Shown in pieces: positions 52,259 through 60,572 of a stretch of 64,000 bases of DNA; the first letter of the stretch is position 1; the number at the start of each line of letters is the position of its first letter. Below the pieces are notes generated by a model. That model was not told the origin of the DNA, did no database searches, and was given only the letters and a program-made list of their open reading frames with translations. Both the position numbers and the translations under genes were made by a program. The DNA comes from CAVPTL01 sp963727235. GTDB taxonomy: Bacteria; Actinomycetota; Thermoleophilia; Gaiellales; JAICJC01. The stretch lies in contig CAVSFZ010000026.1 of assembly GCA_963727235.1 (NCBI GenBank), forward strand, positions 186,001-250,000, given 5' to 3'.

Positions 52259-53917
52259 TCAGGCGGCCACCTCGGCAGCGCGCTCGCGGCCCAGTGGAAC
52301 GCCGGCCAGTCCCGCCAGCCGCGCGTCGCTCTGCCGCTGCGACCAGTCCGCAAAGACATCGTCGACGCCGCGCTCGGCGGCGTAGGCGCGCACGATCCGC
52401 TCCACCGCGTACTTCATCTCGTCCGCCGGCATGGCCTTGGACGACACCCGCCGGCCGAACCCGGAATCTTCACCCAGATGGCCGCCGATGTGCAGGATGA
52501 ACCCCTGCACCCGGGAGCCGTCCGCGAGCCGGGCGATACCGCCCTGGAGACCGATGTCGGCGATCTGGTACTGAGCGCAGGCGTTGGGGCAGCCGTTGAG
52601 GTTGATGCGCAGCGATCCGGCCAGATCCCCCACCCGCCGTTCCAGGTGGTCGATCAGCTCGGCCGCGCGATCCTTGGTCTCGACGATCGCGAGCTTGCAG
52701 AACTGCATGCCGGTGCACGAGATCACGCCCCGACGGAAGGTCGATGCCTCGGTGGGGAGCCCCAGATCGGCCAGCGACGCCGCCGCTTCGTCCACCAGAG
52801 CGTCGGGCACGTCCAGCACGATCAGGTTCTGGCGGTTGGTGCACCGGATCGCTCCCGATCCGAACCGGTCGGCCACATCCGCTACGCCGATCATCTGGTC
52901 GGCGGTGAAGCGGCCGCGCAGGGTGGTCGCTCCGATGTAGTACAGCCCGGGGTCGCTCTGGGGGTGGATGCCAAGGTGGTCGCGATGCGGGTCGATCGGC
53001 GCCGGCGGGGCAACCGAGGTCTTGAGCGGACGGCCGACTTTGGCCTCGACCTCTGCCCGCAGCCGCTCGACTCCCCACTCGTCCACCAGGAACTTGATCC
53101 GAGCGCGGGTGCGCTTGGTGCGGTTGCCCTCGTCGCGGTAGATCTCGGTGATCGCCTCGCACACCTCGGCAGCTTCGTCCGGCGCCACGAACACGTCCAG
53201 CCGGCGCCCCATCCGCGCCGACGCACCGAGCCCGCCGCCGACCCACACGTCGTAGCCAATCTCGCCGTCCTTCTCGACCGCCACCAGCGCCACGTCGTTG
53301 ATCTCGTGCTGGGCGCAGCCGTGGATGCAGCCCGACACCGACACCTTGAACTTGCGCGGCAGGTTGGAGAACCGTCGATCGCCCACGAAACGTTGTTCCA
53401 GCTCCTGGATCAGCGGCCGCGAGTCGAGCAGCTCATGGCCGTCGACTCCTGCCAGCGGGCAGCCCACGATGTTACGCCACACGTCGCCGCAGGCCTGGGT
53501 GAACGAGAGGCCCGCGGCATTCAGCTCGTCCAACACCACCGGCATGTCCTCGATCGCCAGCCAGTGCAGCTGGATGTTCTGACGGGTGGTGATATCGCCC
53601 ATGCTCCGGCCATACCGTTCTGAGAGCCGGCCGATGGTGCGCAGCTGCTCGGAGCTGACGCCGCCGCCGGGGAACTTGACCCGCAGCATGAAGTAGCCGT
53701 CCGTATCCTCGGACGGACCCGGATCGATCGACGCTGCCGACTCCTCGGCGCGCTGGGTGTAAACGCCGTACCAGCGAAACAGTGCGAGGTCATCAGGCTC
53801 GATCGCATCGAAGCCGAGCTCCGCGTAGCGGTAGATGTCTGCGAGCACATCCAGACCGTTCTTGCGGTCCTTGATGTGCTCGATGGGCGGCAGTTTTGCT
53901 TGGGCTTGAGACGACAT
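52259..53917 (-). CDS. Ferredoxin-type sulfite/nitrite reductase hemoprotein
   Basis: 552 residues with two half-domains. The siroheme/4Fe-4S ligands are Cys401, Cys407 (CTGMQFC) and Cys443, Cys447 (NGCPNAC). TRQNIQLHWL in the first half and TNRQNLIVLDV in the second are the siroheme-contact motifs. It makes a six-electron reduction of sulfite to sulfide or nitrite to ammonia; the sequence alone does not decide. The ATG at 53917 has CGGAGG 4-5 nt upstream; an upstream in-frame ATG lacks one. No other cys or nir genes are adjacent. Possible FCD-GntR control is not obvious. Confidence 0.88.
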   Translation of the reverse strand: MSSQAQAKLPPIEHIKDRKNGLDVLADIYRYAELGFDAIEPDDLALFRWYGVYTQRAEESAASIDPGPSEDTDGYFMLRVKFPGGGVSSEQLRTIGRLSERYGRSMGDITTRQNIQLHWLAIEDMPVVLDELNAAGLSFTQACGDVWRNIVGCPLAGVDGHELLDSRPLIQELEQRFVGDRRFSNLPRKFKVSVSGCIHGCAQHEINDVALVAVEKDGEIGYDVWVGGGLGASARMGRRLDVFVAPDEAAEVCEAITEIYRDEGNRTKRTRARIKFLVDEWGVERLRAEVEAKVGRPLKTSVAPPAPIDPHRDHLGIHPQSDPGLYYIGATTLRGRFTADQMIGVADVADRFGSGAIRCTNRQNLIVLDVPDALVDEAAASLADLGLPTEASTFRRGVISCTGMQFCKLAIVETKDRAAELIDHLERRVGDLAGSLRINLNGCPNACAQYQIADIGLQGGIARLADGSRVQGFILHIGGHLGEDSGFGRRVSSKAMPADEMKYAVERIVRAYAAERGVDDVFADWSQRQSDARLAGLAGVPLGRERAAEVAA

Positions 53918-53939
53918 CAATCCTCCGTGAGATGCAGAA

Positions 53940-53978
53940 GTAGGGGTGAACCCTACCGACTTTGGATCCAAACTGCAA
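53940..53978 (-). promoter_or_regulatory. Promoter and palindromic operators of the reductase gene
   Basis: TTGCAG (53978-53973), 17-nt spacer, TAGGGT (53955-53950). The spacer contains a perfect 12-bp palindrome TTTGGATCCAAA (53961-53972), and GTAGGG/CCCTAC with a 5-nt loop (53940-53956) covers the -10 and start site. Two palindromes at these positions point to repressor control. Confidence 0.55.
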
Positions 53979-54035
53979 AGTCCAGGATACAAGTGTAATC
54001 TGCTGCTAGCTGGTTCCCCCTGCTAGCATCGAACG

Positions 54036-54740
54036 GTGAGTTCGACTTCACCCATCAGCCGCGCCGACGATCTCGCCCATACCTTGCAGATCGAGATCAT
54101 GACCGGCGAGATCCCGATGGGCACCCGGCTCCGGCAGGAGGACCTGGCAGCCCGATTCGGAGTCAGCCGCACCCCCATCCGGGAGGCCCTGCGCCAGCTT
54201 CAGGCGATCGGGCTGGTCGAGCAGCTGGGGCACCGCGGCGCGTTGGTGCGGGCGTTCACCGCCGCGGAGTGTCGCAACATCTTCCTGGTGCGCGCTGAGC
54301 TGGAGGGTTTGGCGGCGGAGCGCGCTGCCGGCCGGCTGACGAACTACGACAACGCCGACCTGGCCACGGCCCAGTCGCTGTTGCGGGCCGGGTGTGACCG
54401 GCACGGCACGCTCGCACCGGACGACGACCGCGGCCGGGCGATCATTCGCGAGCAGTGGTCGCACGCCAACGAGCTGTTCCACAACGTGATCCTGGCGGCG
54501 TCCAACTGCCCGCCGCTGCGTGAGACGGTGCAGTCGCTGGCCAATCGGGTGCCGCGGTCGCTGGCCTGGCATACGTTCGGCGACGACCCGGGCATCATCG
54601 TGCGGTCGATCGAAGACCATGACCGGATCGTCGAGTTGCTGAACGCGCCCGAGCCGCGCCAGGCACGGAAGCGGCTGCAGGCTCACGTGATCGATACCGG
54701 TGACACGCTGGCCCGCTGGCTGGAACGGCACGCCCGCTGA
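54036..54740 (+). CDS. GntR-family regulator, FCD type
   Basis: 234 residues. N-terminal winged helix (GEIPMGTRLRQEDLAARFGVSRTPIREALRQL) and a C-terminal FCD helical bundle with the conserved acidic/His positions (RAELEGLAAERAA, ANELFHNVILAAS, EDHDRIVELL). GTG start with TAGCAT 6 nt upstream; a repeated GCTAGC (54005 and 54022, 17 bp apart) around it could be an operator. It is followed after 3 nt by a RibD-like gene. The ligand is unknown. Confidence 0.88.
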   Translation: MSSTSPISRADDLAHTLQIEIMTGEIPMGTRLRQEDLAARFGVSRTPIREALRQLQAIGLVEQLGHRGALVRAFTAAECRNIFLVRAELEGLAAERAAGRLTNYDNADLATAQSLLRAGCDRHGTLAPDDDRGRAIIREQWSHANELFHNVILAASNCPPLRETVQSLANRVPRSLAWHTFGDDPGIIVRSIEDHDRIVELLNAPEPRQARKRLQAHVIDTGDTLARWLERHAR

Positions 54741-54743
54741 GCG

Positions 54744-55310
54744 ATGGCCAAGCTGATCTACTCGGCGCTGGCATCGCTGGACGGGTACATCGAAGACGCC
54801 GACGGCGGCTTCGAGTGGGCGGCGCCGGACGAGCAGGTGCACATGGCCGTGAACGATCTCGAGCGGCAGGTGGGGACACACCTGTACGGCCGACGGATGT
54901 TCGAGGTGATGGCTGTCTGGGAGACGATGGACACCGGGCCCGACCAGCACCCGGCCATGCGCGACTATGCGGAGATCTGGCGGGCGGCAGACAAGATCGT
55001 GTACTCCAGAACGCTGGCAACCGTGTCCACCGTGAAGACGCAACTCGAGCGGGAGTTCGATCCCGAGCGGGTACGGCAGCTGAAGGCATCGGCAGGTCGC
55101 GACATCTCCGTGGGTGGGCCGGAACTGGCCGGCGCGGCGTTCACCGCCGGCTTGGTGGACGAGATCCTGCTCCTGCTGACGCCGGTCATCGTGGGCGGCG
55201 GTAAGCCCGCACTGCCCGCCGACGTCCACCTGAACCTCGAGCTCCTGGACGAACGCCGCTTTAACAACGGCACCGTACTCCTGCGCTACAGCGTTGGTGA
55301 AGAACGGTGA
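54744..55310 (+). CDS. Dihydrofolate reductase-like protein (RibD C-terminal domain)
   Basis: 188 residues. LIYSALASLDGYIEDADG at the N-terminus, HLYGRRMFEVM, GRDISVGGPELAGAAFTAGLVDEI and LTPVIVGGGKPAL are characteristic of the YyaP/RibD-C family, NADPH-dependent reductases of unknown substrate. Translationally close to gntR. Its final Arg-stop (CGG TGA) is formed by the left arm of palindromic repeat copy 5. Confidence 0.85.
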   Translation: MAKLIYSALASLDGYIEDADGGFEWAAPDEQVHMAVNDLERQVGTHLYGRRMFEVMAVWETMDTGPDQHPAMRDYAEIWRAADKIVYSRTLATVSTVKTQLEREFDPERVRQLKASAGRDISVGGPELAGAAFTAGLVDEILLLLTPVIVGGGKPALPADVHLNLELLDERRFNNGTVLLRYSVGEER

Positions 55311-55340
55311 ATAATTGGTGCCTGGCACCAATTATTCACC
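55306..55340. repeat. Palindromic REP-like element, copy 5
   Basis: Perfect inverted repeat with 17-bp arms around the central T at 55323, inner 33 bp identical to copy 2. It provides the stop codon of the RibD-like gene and is followed 18 bp later by companion repeat copy B. Confidence 0.9.
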
Positions 55341-55358
55341 CGCCTACTGGCGCTGATG

Positions 55359-55390
55359 TACGACAGGCGCTCTGAGGCACGGCCCAACGG
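55359..55390. repeat. Companion repeat, copy B
   Basis: Starts TACGACAGGCGCTCTGAGGC and ends GGCCCAACGG; nearly identical to 6050-6082. It lies between palindrome copy 5 and the 3' end of the NlpC/P60 gene. Confidence 0.7.
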
Positions 55391-55397
55391 ATCAGCC

Positions 55398-56510
55398 TCA
55401 GCCGGGGACGCGGGCGGCGGCGATGGGTCCCATATACGACATGTTCTCGAATTGGACGACCGTGCCGGTGTGTGGCGCGTGGATGACGGTGTTGTTGCCG
55501 ACGTAGATGCCGACGTGGCCGAAGCCGTAGAAGAACACCAGATCGCCGGGCTGGAGCGCGCTCAGCGGGACGTGCGGGAGTGAGGCGTACTGCGCGGCGG
55601 CGTTGTGCGGGAGGCCGACACCGAGCTGCGCGTAGACGTACATGACGAGCCCGGAGCAGTCGAATCCTGAGGGGCTGGCGCCGCCGTACACGTACGGCAC
55701 ACCCAGGTACTGCTCTGCGATGGCGACCGCCTTGCCACCGAGAGAACTGGACGGCGGGATCGGGATCGACCCGCCGTATCCGCCGCCGCCACCCCCACCG
55801 CCGCTGGACGGCTGATTGGCGGCTGCGGCCGCTGCCTGAGCGGCCGCTGCGGCCGCCGCGGCCGCCTGCTGATCGATCAGGTTGCGGATCTTGACGTTGA
55901 GATTGGCCTTGTAGTCCTGTGCCGCCTGCAGGCTCGTGAGCGCAGCGTTCTTGGCGGCCTCGGACTGGGCGTTCTGCTCTTGGAGGGCGGCGGTCTGCTT
56001 CTTCAGCACCGCCTTCTGATGCGCGATCACATGCCGGTAGGTGGTGACTTGCTTGAGCAGGTCGCTGTTGTCCGAATTGGTACGGTCATACAGCTGCACC
56101 TGGTTCACCAGGTCGCTCACCGACTTGGCCGCAAGCATGTAAGTCACCGGATCCTGATTGCCGGACTTGTACGACCGCGTGAGGCTGGCCGCAAGCCGGT
56201 TCTTGGCAACCTTGAGGTTGTACTTCGCGACCTTCACCGCCGCCAGCGTCTGCCGGTAGTGGGTGCGGGTGTTCACGTACCGCTGGTGCACGGCGTCGTA
56301 GTGCTGCACCTGCTGCTCGGACGCGACGTACAGCTCGTTCACGCGGGCGTTGGCCGCGCGGGCTTGAGCCTTGAGGCTCGCCAGCGAGGTCGCTGAGGCG
56401 GTGGTTGCGGTCACCGCAAGCACGACAGTAAGTGCGAGCACAACAGCCATCCACAGTGCTCGGGTCACGCGCAGCAGGGGGTGCCGACGCGACTGGCCTC
56501 GGGCGAACAT
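55398..56510 (-). CDS. Secreted coiled-coil NlpC/P60 peptidoglycan hydrolase (Rip-like)
   Basis: 370 residues. Signal peptide/anchor 18-40 (cleavage ASA-T), long coiled coil 44-225 (KVAKYNLKVAKNRL, HQKAVLKKQTAALQEQN), an Ala-rich stretch, a Gly8 run (237-244) and an NlpC/P60 domain with Cys285 (FDCSGLVMYVY), His332 (GHVGIYVG) and His344. This is the layout of RipA-type enzymes that split septal peptidoglycan, with the coiled coil keeping the enzyme inactive or recruiting it. ATG at 56510 is preferred; a TTG six codons upstream is possible. Confidence 0.9.
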   Translation of the reverse strand: MFARGQSRRHPLLRVTRALWMAVVLALTVVLAVTATTASATSLASLKAQARAANARVNELYVASEQQVQHYDAVHQRYVNTRTHYRQTLAAVKVAKYNLKVAKNRLAASLTRSYKSGNQDPVTYMLAAKSVSDLVNQVQLYDRTNSDNSDLLKQVTTYRHVIAHQKAVLKKQTAALQEQNAQSEAAKNAALTSLQAAQDYKANLNVKIRNLIDQQAAAAAAAAAQAAAAAANQPSSGGGGGGGGYGGSIPIPPSSSLGGKAVAIAEQYLGVPYVYGGASPSGFDCSGLVMYVYAQLGVGLPHNAAAQYASLPHVPLSALQPGDLVFFYGFGHVGIYVGNNTVIHAPHTGTVVQFENMSYMGPIAAARVPG

Positions 56511-56598
56511 AAGCGCTGACGCTACCAAACCGGCACGACGCGATGCGCCGTTAATGCGCTCTGCTCACGGAATCCTTACAACCGCAGAATCGGTGAAG

Positions 56599-57894
56599 CT
56601 ACGCGGCCGCAGCCGCCGTCAGCGACTCCTCCAGAATGTCCAGGCCGGCGTTCAGATCCTCGTCCGAGGCGTTCACCGGAACCAGGATCCGAATCACGTT
56701 GTCGTAGATGCCGGTCTTGAGCAGAATCAGCCCCCGCTCGAGCGCACCGGCAACGGCCGCCCCGGCGATCCCGGCGGCGGGCTCCTTGGTGGCGCGATCC
56801 TCGACCAGCTCGATGGCGGCCATCGGCCCGATTCCCCGCACCTCGCCGATGCAGTCGATCCGGTCGGCCATCTCGTGCAGGCGGCGCTGAATCGTGATGC
56901 CGTGATCGGTCGCGGCTTGCAGGAAGGCCGGGTCGGCGATCGCCTTGATGCTCTCCACCCCGGCCGCACACGCCACCGGGTTGCCGCCGTAGGTGGATCC
57001 CAGGCCTCCCACGTGCACGGCGTCGATCACGTCGGCCCGGCCGACCACGCCGGCCAGCGGCATACCGGACGCCAGCGACTTGCCCACGGTCATCAGGTCG
57101 GGCACGACGCCCGCATGCTCGATCCCCCAAAGCTTGCCGGTACGGCCCATGCCGGCCTGCACCTCATCGTCGATGTAGAGGATGCCGTGCTCCTCACAGC
57201 GCGCCTTGAGCCCGCGGATGAACTCGGGCGGCATCACCGTAAACCCGCCCTCGCCCTGCACCGGCTCCAGGATCATGCACGCCACGCCTTTGGGGTCGAC
57301 CGTCGCCTTGAACATCCAGTCGAGCTTGGCCAGCGCGTCCTCGGTGGTGATGTCCCGATAGGGATAGGGCGCGGGGGCGCGGTACACCTCGGGGGCGAAC
57401 GGCCCCATGCCGCGCTTGTAGACGAGCTTGGAGGTCAGCGTCAGGGTCAGCAGCGTGCGGCCGTGAAAGCCGCGGTCAAACGTGATCACGGCGTCGCGAT
57501 TGGTCGTGTACCGAGCGATCTTGACCGCGTTCTCGACCGCCTCGGCGCCGGAGTTCACCAGCAGCGCCTTCTTGGGGTGGGTCCCGGGCGTGTTCTCACA
57601 CAGCAGCCGGCAGACATCGATGTACGGCTCGTATCCAGCAACGGGGAAGCAGGAGTGCAGCAATGCATCGGCCTGGGCCTTGATCGCGGCCACGACAGCG
57701 TCGGGCGTGTGCCCGAGATTGATCACGCCGATGCCACCGGCGAAGTCCAGGTACTCCTTGCCGTCGACATCGGTGAGCTTGGTGCCGTGGGCACTCTGAG
57801 CGAAGATCGGCTGGATCGAGACGCCCTTGGCGACATACCTGTCACGCTGCTCGCGAAGAGCTTCGGTACGCGAACCTGAGACTGATACGGCCAT
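56599..57894 (-). CDS. gabT: 4-aminobutyrate (GABA) aminotransferase
   Basis: 431 residues, class III. PLP Lys272 (MTVGKSLASGMPL), Asp243 (IDDEVQAGMGRTGK), SGAEAVENAVKIAR and EPVQGEGGF are typical of GabT. It transfers the amino group of GABA (or 5-aminovalerate) to 2-oxoglutarate. ATG at 57894 with GGGGG 6 nt upstream; TATACT further upstream is a likely -10 box. Divergent from the second aminotransferase. No succinate semialdehyde dehydrogenase is adjacent. Confidence 0.9.
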   Translation of the reverse strand: MAVSVSGSRTEALREQRDRYVAKGVSIQPIFAQSAHGTKLTDVDGKEYLDFAGGIGVINLGHTPDAVVAAIKAQADALLHSCFPVAGYEPYIDVCRLLCENTPGTHPKKALLVNSGAEAVENAVKIARYTTNRDAVITFDRGFHGRTLLTLTLTSKLVYKRGMGPFAPEVYRAPAPYPYRDITTEDALAKLDWMFKATVDPKGVACMILEPVQGEGGFTVMPPEFIRGLKARCEEHGILYIDDEVQAGMGRTGKLWGIEHAGVVPDLMTVGKSLASGMPLAGVVGRADVIDAVHVGGLGSTYGGNPVACAAGVESIKAIADPAFLQAATDHGITIQRRLHEMADRIDCIGEVRGIGPMAAIELVEDRATKEPAAGIAGAAVAGALERGLILLKTGIYDNVIRILVPVNASDEDLNAGLDILEESLTAAAAA

Positions 57895-58030
57895 GACTAA
57901 CCCCCGTGTGCGGTCGATTGGGATGCGCCAGCGAGTATAAGCCGAAGGTCGCGTTAGTGCCCACATCTACTGGTAGCATTGGCCAGTCTGTCCAAACCGA
58001 CTCCGCCGGTACACCTGAAAGGACTGCCGC

Positions 58031-59434
58031 ATGGCTGCAGATCACGCCCAGCTCCAAGAGACGGCCAAGCGCCACCTGCTGATGCACTTCACCCGTCAGA
58101 GCGCGTACCAGACGGAGGATGTCCCGGTGATCAGCCACGGCGAGGGCTGCTGGCTGTACGACACCAAGGGCAAGAAGTACTTCGACGGGCTCTCAGGGCT
58201 GTTCTGCACCCAGATCGGGTACAGCTTCGGCGCGGAGCTGGGCGAGGTCGCCGCCAAGCAGATGGAGCGGCTTCCGTTCTACATCAACTGGAACTACGCC
58301 CACCCGCCCGTGATCGAATTGGCCGGGGAGATCTCCAAGCTGGCGCCGGGCAACCTCAACCGAACGTTCTTCGTCTCGGGCGGCTCGGAGGCCAACGAGG
58401 CCATCATCAAGCTGGTCAAGCAGTACCACCAGCTGCACGGCTTTCGCAACCGGTACAAGATGATCGCCCGCCGGATCGCCTACCATGGCACCACCCTGGG
58501 TGCCCTCTCGCTGACCGGGATCTCGGCCATCAAGACGCCGTTCGAGCCGTTGATGCAGGGCGTCCACCACGTCTCCAACACCAACTCCTACCGGCGCCCG
58601 GAGGGCGAGACCGAGGCCGAGTTCACGGCCTTTTTGCTGGATGAGCTGCGCGGCGTGATCGAGCAGGAGGATCCCGAGACGGTGGCGGCGGTGTTCATGG
58701 AGCCGGTGCAGAACTCCGGCGGCACCTTCACGCCGCCCGCGGGCTACTACCAGGGTGTGCGCGAGCTGTGCTCCGAGTACGGCATCCTGCTGGTTGCCGA
58801 CGAGGTGATCTGCGCGTTCGGACGGCTGGGCTACTGGTTCGGCTCGGAGCGCTACGACATCCGCCCCGACATCATCACCTTCGCCAAGGGCATCGGCTCC
58901 GCCCATGTGCCGCTGGGCGGTGTGCTGATGACCGACGACGTGGCGGCTCCGTTCCTCGAGGGCACCGCCATGTTCAACCACGGCATCACCTACGGCGGCC
59001 ACCCCGTGTGCACCGCGGTGGCGCTCAAGAACCTCGAGATCATGAAACGCGAGCGGGTGCTCGAGAACGTGCTCGAAAACGAGTCGTACTTCAAGTCGGT
59101 GCTGGACGACCTCGGCACCAAGCCGATCGTGGGCGACGTGCGCGGCGCCGGGTACTTCATGTCGCTGGAGCTGGTGAAGGACAAGGAGACCAAGCAGACC
59201 TTCAGCGATGACGAGGCCGAGCACCTGCTGCGCGGGTTCCTCTCGGGCCGCCTGTACGAGTCGGGTCTGATCTGCCGGGCGGACGACCGCGGCGACCCGG
59301 TGATCCAGCTGTCGCCTCCGCTGATCGCGACCCGCCCCGACCTGGACTACATCCACGACGTGCTGGACACCGTCCTGGACGAAGCCTGGGTCGAGATGAC
59401 TCGCGGCCGCAGCCGTGAGACCGTCGCGACCTGA
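58031..59434 (+). CDS. Class III aminotransferase, beta-alanine/putrescine type
   Basis: 467 residues. PLP Lys286 (IITFAKGIGSAHVPLGGV), VADEVICAFGRLG, VSGGSEANEAIIKLVKQYH and the N-terminal HFTRQSAYQTEDVPVISHGEG resemble omega-amino acid:pyruvate or diamine aminotransferases. AAAGGA lies 8 nt before the ATG. With gabT and the PucR regulator it indicates breakdown of omega-amino acids or polyamines. Its end overlaps pucR by 20 nt. Confidence 0.88.
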   Translation: MAADHAQLQETAKRHLLMHFTRQSAYQTEDVPVISHGEGCWLYDTKGKKYFDGLSGLFCTQIGYSFGAELGEVAAKQMERLPFYINWNYAHPPVIELAGEISKLAPGNLNRTFFVSGGSEANEAIIKLVKQYHQLHGFRNRYKMIARRIAYHGTTLGALSLTGISAIKTPFEPLMQGVHHVSNTNSYRRPEGETEAEFTAFLLDELRGVIEQEDPETVAAVFMEPVQNSGGTFTPPAGYYQGVRELCSEYGILLVADEVICAFGRLGYWFGSERYDIRPDIITFAKGIGSAHVPLGGVLMTDDVAAPFLEGTAMFNHGITYGGHPVCTAVALKNLEIMKRERVLENVLENESYFKSVLDDLGTKPIVGDVRGAGYFMSLELVKDKETKQTFSDDEAEHLLRGFLSGRLYESGLICRADDRGDPVIQLSPPLIATRPDLDYIHDVLDTVLDEAWVEMTRGRSRETVAT

Positions 59435-60572
59435 CCGGCAGACGTTGCTGACCGTTGCCGACATCCTGGGGCTGGACGAGCTCGAGCTGACATTGGTGGC
59501 CGGGGCCGAGCGGGTGTCGGCGCCGGTGCGCTGGGTGCACAGCTCCGAGCTGGCCGACCCCACCCCCTGGCTGCGGGGAAGCGAGCTGCTCCTGACCACC
59601 GGCCGCCCGCTGGAGGCTGACGCTCAGCGGTTCGTCGAGCTGCTGGCCCAAAGCGGACTCGCAGGGCTGGGGCTGGGACTCGGGTTCGGCTTCGAGGAGT
59701 GCCCCGCCGAAGCCCGGGCGGCCGCCGACCGGCTGGGCTTCCCCGTGTTCACGATTCCCTATGAGATCCCCTTCATCGCGATCACCGAGGCGGTCTTCAC
59801 CGGCCTCTCGAACCAGCGGGTGGCCGAGACCGAGCGCCGGCTGGCCGGCGACTTGGTGGAGGCCATCGTGGCCGGAGAGATCAGCGCCCGGGAGCTCCGC
59901 CGCCGCACCCGCGCCTTCGGGCTGCGAGGCACCCTGCCGCTGACGTTCGTGATGCTGCGGGCAGACGGCAGCGGTACCCACGCGCTCGCGCGCGTCGCCG
60001 ACGCCGTCGCCGGTGCGGGGCCGACCAGCGTGCGCGACGGGATCGCGGCCGTACTGATCGAGGCACCCGACGACGCGGCAGCCGAGGCCCGAGCGGCCGA
60101 GCTGCTGGAGACCACGGCGGCTGTCGCCGCCGGGGTGGGTCGTGTCCGTGACCAACCCGACCAGCTGCCACGCTGCTATGACGAGGCCCTGTACGCGCTG
60201 GACGCACACCCGCCGGGAGCGAGCCCGGCGGTGGCCACCTTCCGCGAGCTCGGCTCGATGCAGCTGCTTCTGTCGCTGCAGGACGAGCGTGCCATCGAGC
60301 TCTACTGCGATGCGGTGCTGGGACCGCTGGTCACCCACGACGCGGTGCACGGCTCCGAGCTGATCGAGACGCTGCGGGCCTACATCGAAGCCAACGGCCG
60401 CTGGGCCGAGGCAGCGGCCGCGATGCACGTCCACCGACACACGCTGCGCTACCGGGTGCGCAAGATCGAGCAGCTGACCGGGCGGGATCTATCCGCCGCC
60501 CGCGACCGCATGGAGCTGTGGCTGGCACTGCGGGCCGATCAGCTCAGCCGCAGGCTGGAGCCGGTCGGTTGA
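59415..60572 (+). CDS. PucR-family transcriptional regulator
   Basis: 385 residues. N-terminal PucR ligand domain (LLTVADILGLDELELTLVAG, SELLLTTG), a central GGDEF-like relic (residues 150-250) and the C-terminal HTH_30 (TLRAYIEANGRWAEAAAAMHVHRHTLRYRVRKIEQLTG). Such regulators often activate purine or GABA catabolism genes and lie next to their targets. GTG start inside the end of the aminotransferase. Confidence 0.9.
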   Translation: MRPSRPDRQTLLTVADILGLDELELTLVAGAERVSAPVRWVHSSELADPTPWLRGSELLLTTGRPLEADAQRFVELLAQSGLAGLGLGLGFGFEECPAEARAAADRLGFPVFTIPYEIPFIAITEAVFTGLSNQRVAETERRLAGDLVEAIVAGEISARELRRRTRAFGLRGTLPLTFVMLRADGSGTHALARVADAVAGAGPTSVRDGIAAVLIEAPDDAAAEARAAELLETTAAVAAGVGRVRDQPDQLPRCYDEALYALDAHPPGASPAVATFRELGSMQLLLSLQDERAIELYCDAVLGPLVTHDAVHGSELIETLRAYIEANGRWAEAAAAMHVHRHTLRYRVRKIEQLTGRDLSAARDRMELWLALRADQLSRRLEPVG

